Position numbers and translations under genes: made by a program
Notes under the pieces: model-generated
What the model saw: only the letters and a program-made list of their open reading frames with translations
What the model was told of the DNA's origin: nothing
The model's database searches: none
NCBI RefSeq assembly: GCF_003589595.1
Contig: NW_020654289.1
Span: 7,126,902-7,190,901, forward strand
Length of the DNA: 64,000 nt
Reading direction: 5' to 3'
Source of the DNA: Hyposmocoma kahamanoa
Lineage: Eukaryota > Arthropoda > Insecta > Lepidoptera > Cosmopterigidae
In this document: one piece after another, positions 63,613-64,000 of the stretch
Position numbering within the stretch: the first letter of the stretch is position 1
Layout of the letters: each line of letters begins with the position of its first letter

Positions 63613-64000
63613 TAGAATAATAACGCATAGAATGATAGTTTCATATCAAACGAACTGTCACAAGTGAGGCAAAAACCAAATTCATGTAGGCGTAAGCAAC
63701 TTGTAACTACGCTCGTCGGCACGCACACAAATATACAAATAATGATGCCATGGAATAACATTTCCCTCAAAAGTGGGGAAATTGTATCTTGCTTAACTCA
63801 TCATTAAGTTAAAGGTGCCTACAGATTTGCCCGACATTGTCGATCAGGTGCCTACAGATGTGCTCGGTTTTGTCGAAGAAAAACGAATATAGCACTTATT
63901 TGTAAATCCAAGATGGCGGACACGATTTTTCAAAATATGCTATATGGGTATCCTTTTCGAGGTATTTGGGGATGCTCATTACGAATATGGCACTCATTTC
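63613..64000 (-). repeat. Unclassified interspersed repeat, right copy of the inverted pair
   Basis: Reverse complement of 1372-1902: CTTAGAATAATAACGCATAG, AGGCGTAAGCAACTTG, CTCGTCGGCACGCACACAAA and AAGATGGCGGACACGATTTT. It continues past the end of the window. Confidence 0.85.

Noticed and set aside
1..64000. CRISPR array, operon or other prokaryotic system
   Set aside because: No regular short repeats with spacers, no ribosome binding sites or close-packed genes; splice sites, SINEs and LINEs show nuclear eukaryotic DNA.
1372..64000. Giant transposon bounded by the end repeats
   Set aside because: No target duplication can be seen, the right copy leaves the window, and the repeat has its own internal tandem units, so independent insertion is simpler; kept as a finding only.

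Overview
The window reads as nuclear DNA of an insect, most likely a moth or butterfly (Lepidoptera). It is AT-rich, almost devoid of host genes and dense in short interspersed repeats. The lepidopteran call rests on repeat types I recognise from that order: RepE ends with AACCGAC-YTCAAA termini, several non-LTR 3' tails, Gly-tRNA-like SINEs and R1-type LINE remnants beside TTAGG-like repeats. It is inference, not a database match.

The only host gene I can assemble with confidence is on the minus strand between 23654 and 16076. Four exons with GT-AG borders and consistent phases encode a secreted protein of about 641 residues: signal peptide, Pro/Gly/Tyr-rich segments, one canonical Kunitz domain split over exons 3 and 4, then a long Asn/Thr-rich tail of 16-residue repeats full of N-glycosylation sequons. 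A weak second candidate is a three-exon open reading at 38056-38485 on the plus strand.

Everything else identifiable is mobile DNA. 25040-28145 is a structurally complete hAT transposon (8-bp target duplication, inverted ends, BED/ZBED5-type transposase broken by frameshifts). Non-LTR remnants are at 7090-8484, 19129-20222, 30569-30853, 32000-32645, 35625-36862, 41145-41340, 51290-51800, 53545-53837 and 58918-59400; a Penelope-like GIY-YIG endonuclease fragment is at 30166-30537. Repeat families named here: RepA (about 18 copies, internal hairpin), SINE-B (tRNA-derived), RepC (near-palindromic), RepD (tRNA-like head, circularly permuted copies), RepE (short element with inverted ends), RepG (LINE tails) and RepH (GC-rich pair). 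One further repeat lies in inverted orientation at the two window ends (1372-1902 and 63613-64000).

Layout: 1-9060 repeats and a RT remnant; 9060-12800 sparse, with a SINE inside an 80-bp duplication; 12800-16000 repeats; 16076-23654 Kunitz gene with repeat-filled introns; 24000-28850 hAT and MITEs; 28900-33120 nested retroelements; 33130-38700 fold-back, R1 debris and the candidate exons; 38700-53500 repeats and gene-free DNA; 53500-64000 LINE ends, repeats and the right-hand inverted repeat. Nothing here looks like an operon, CRISPR array or other prokaryotic arrangement.
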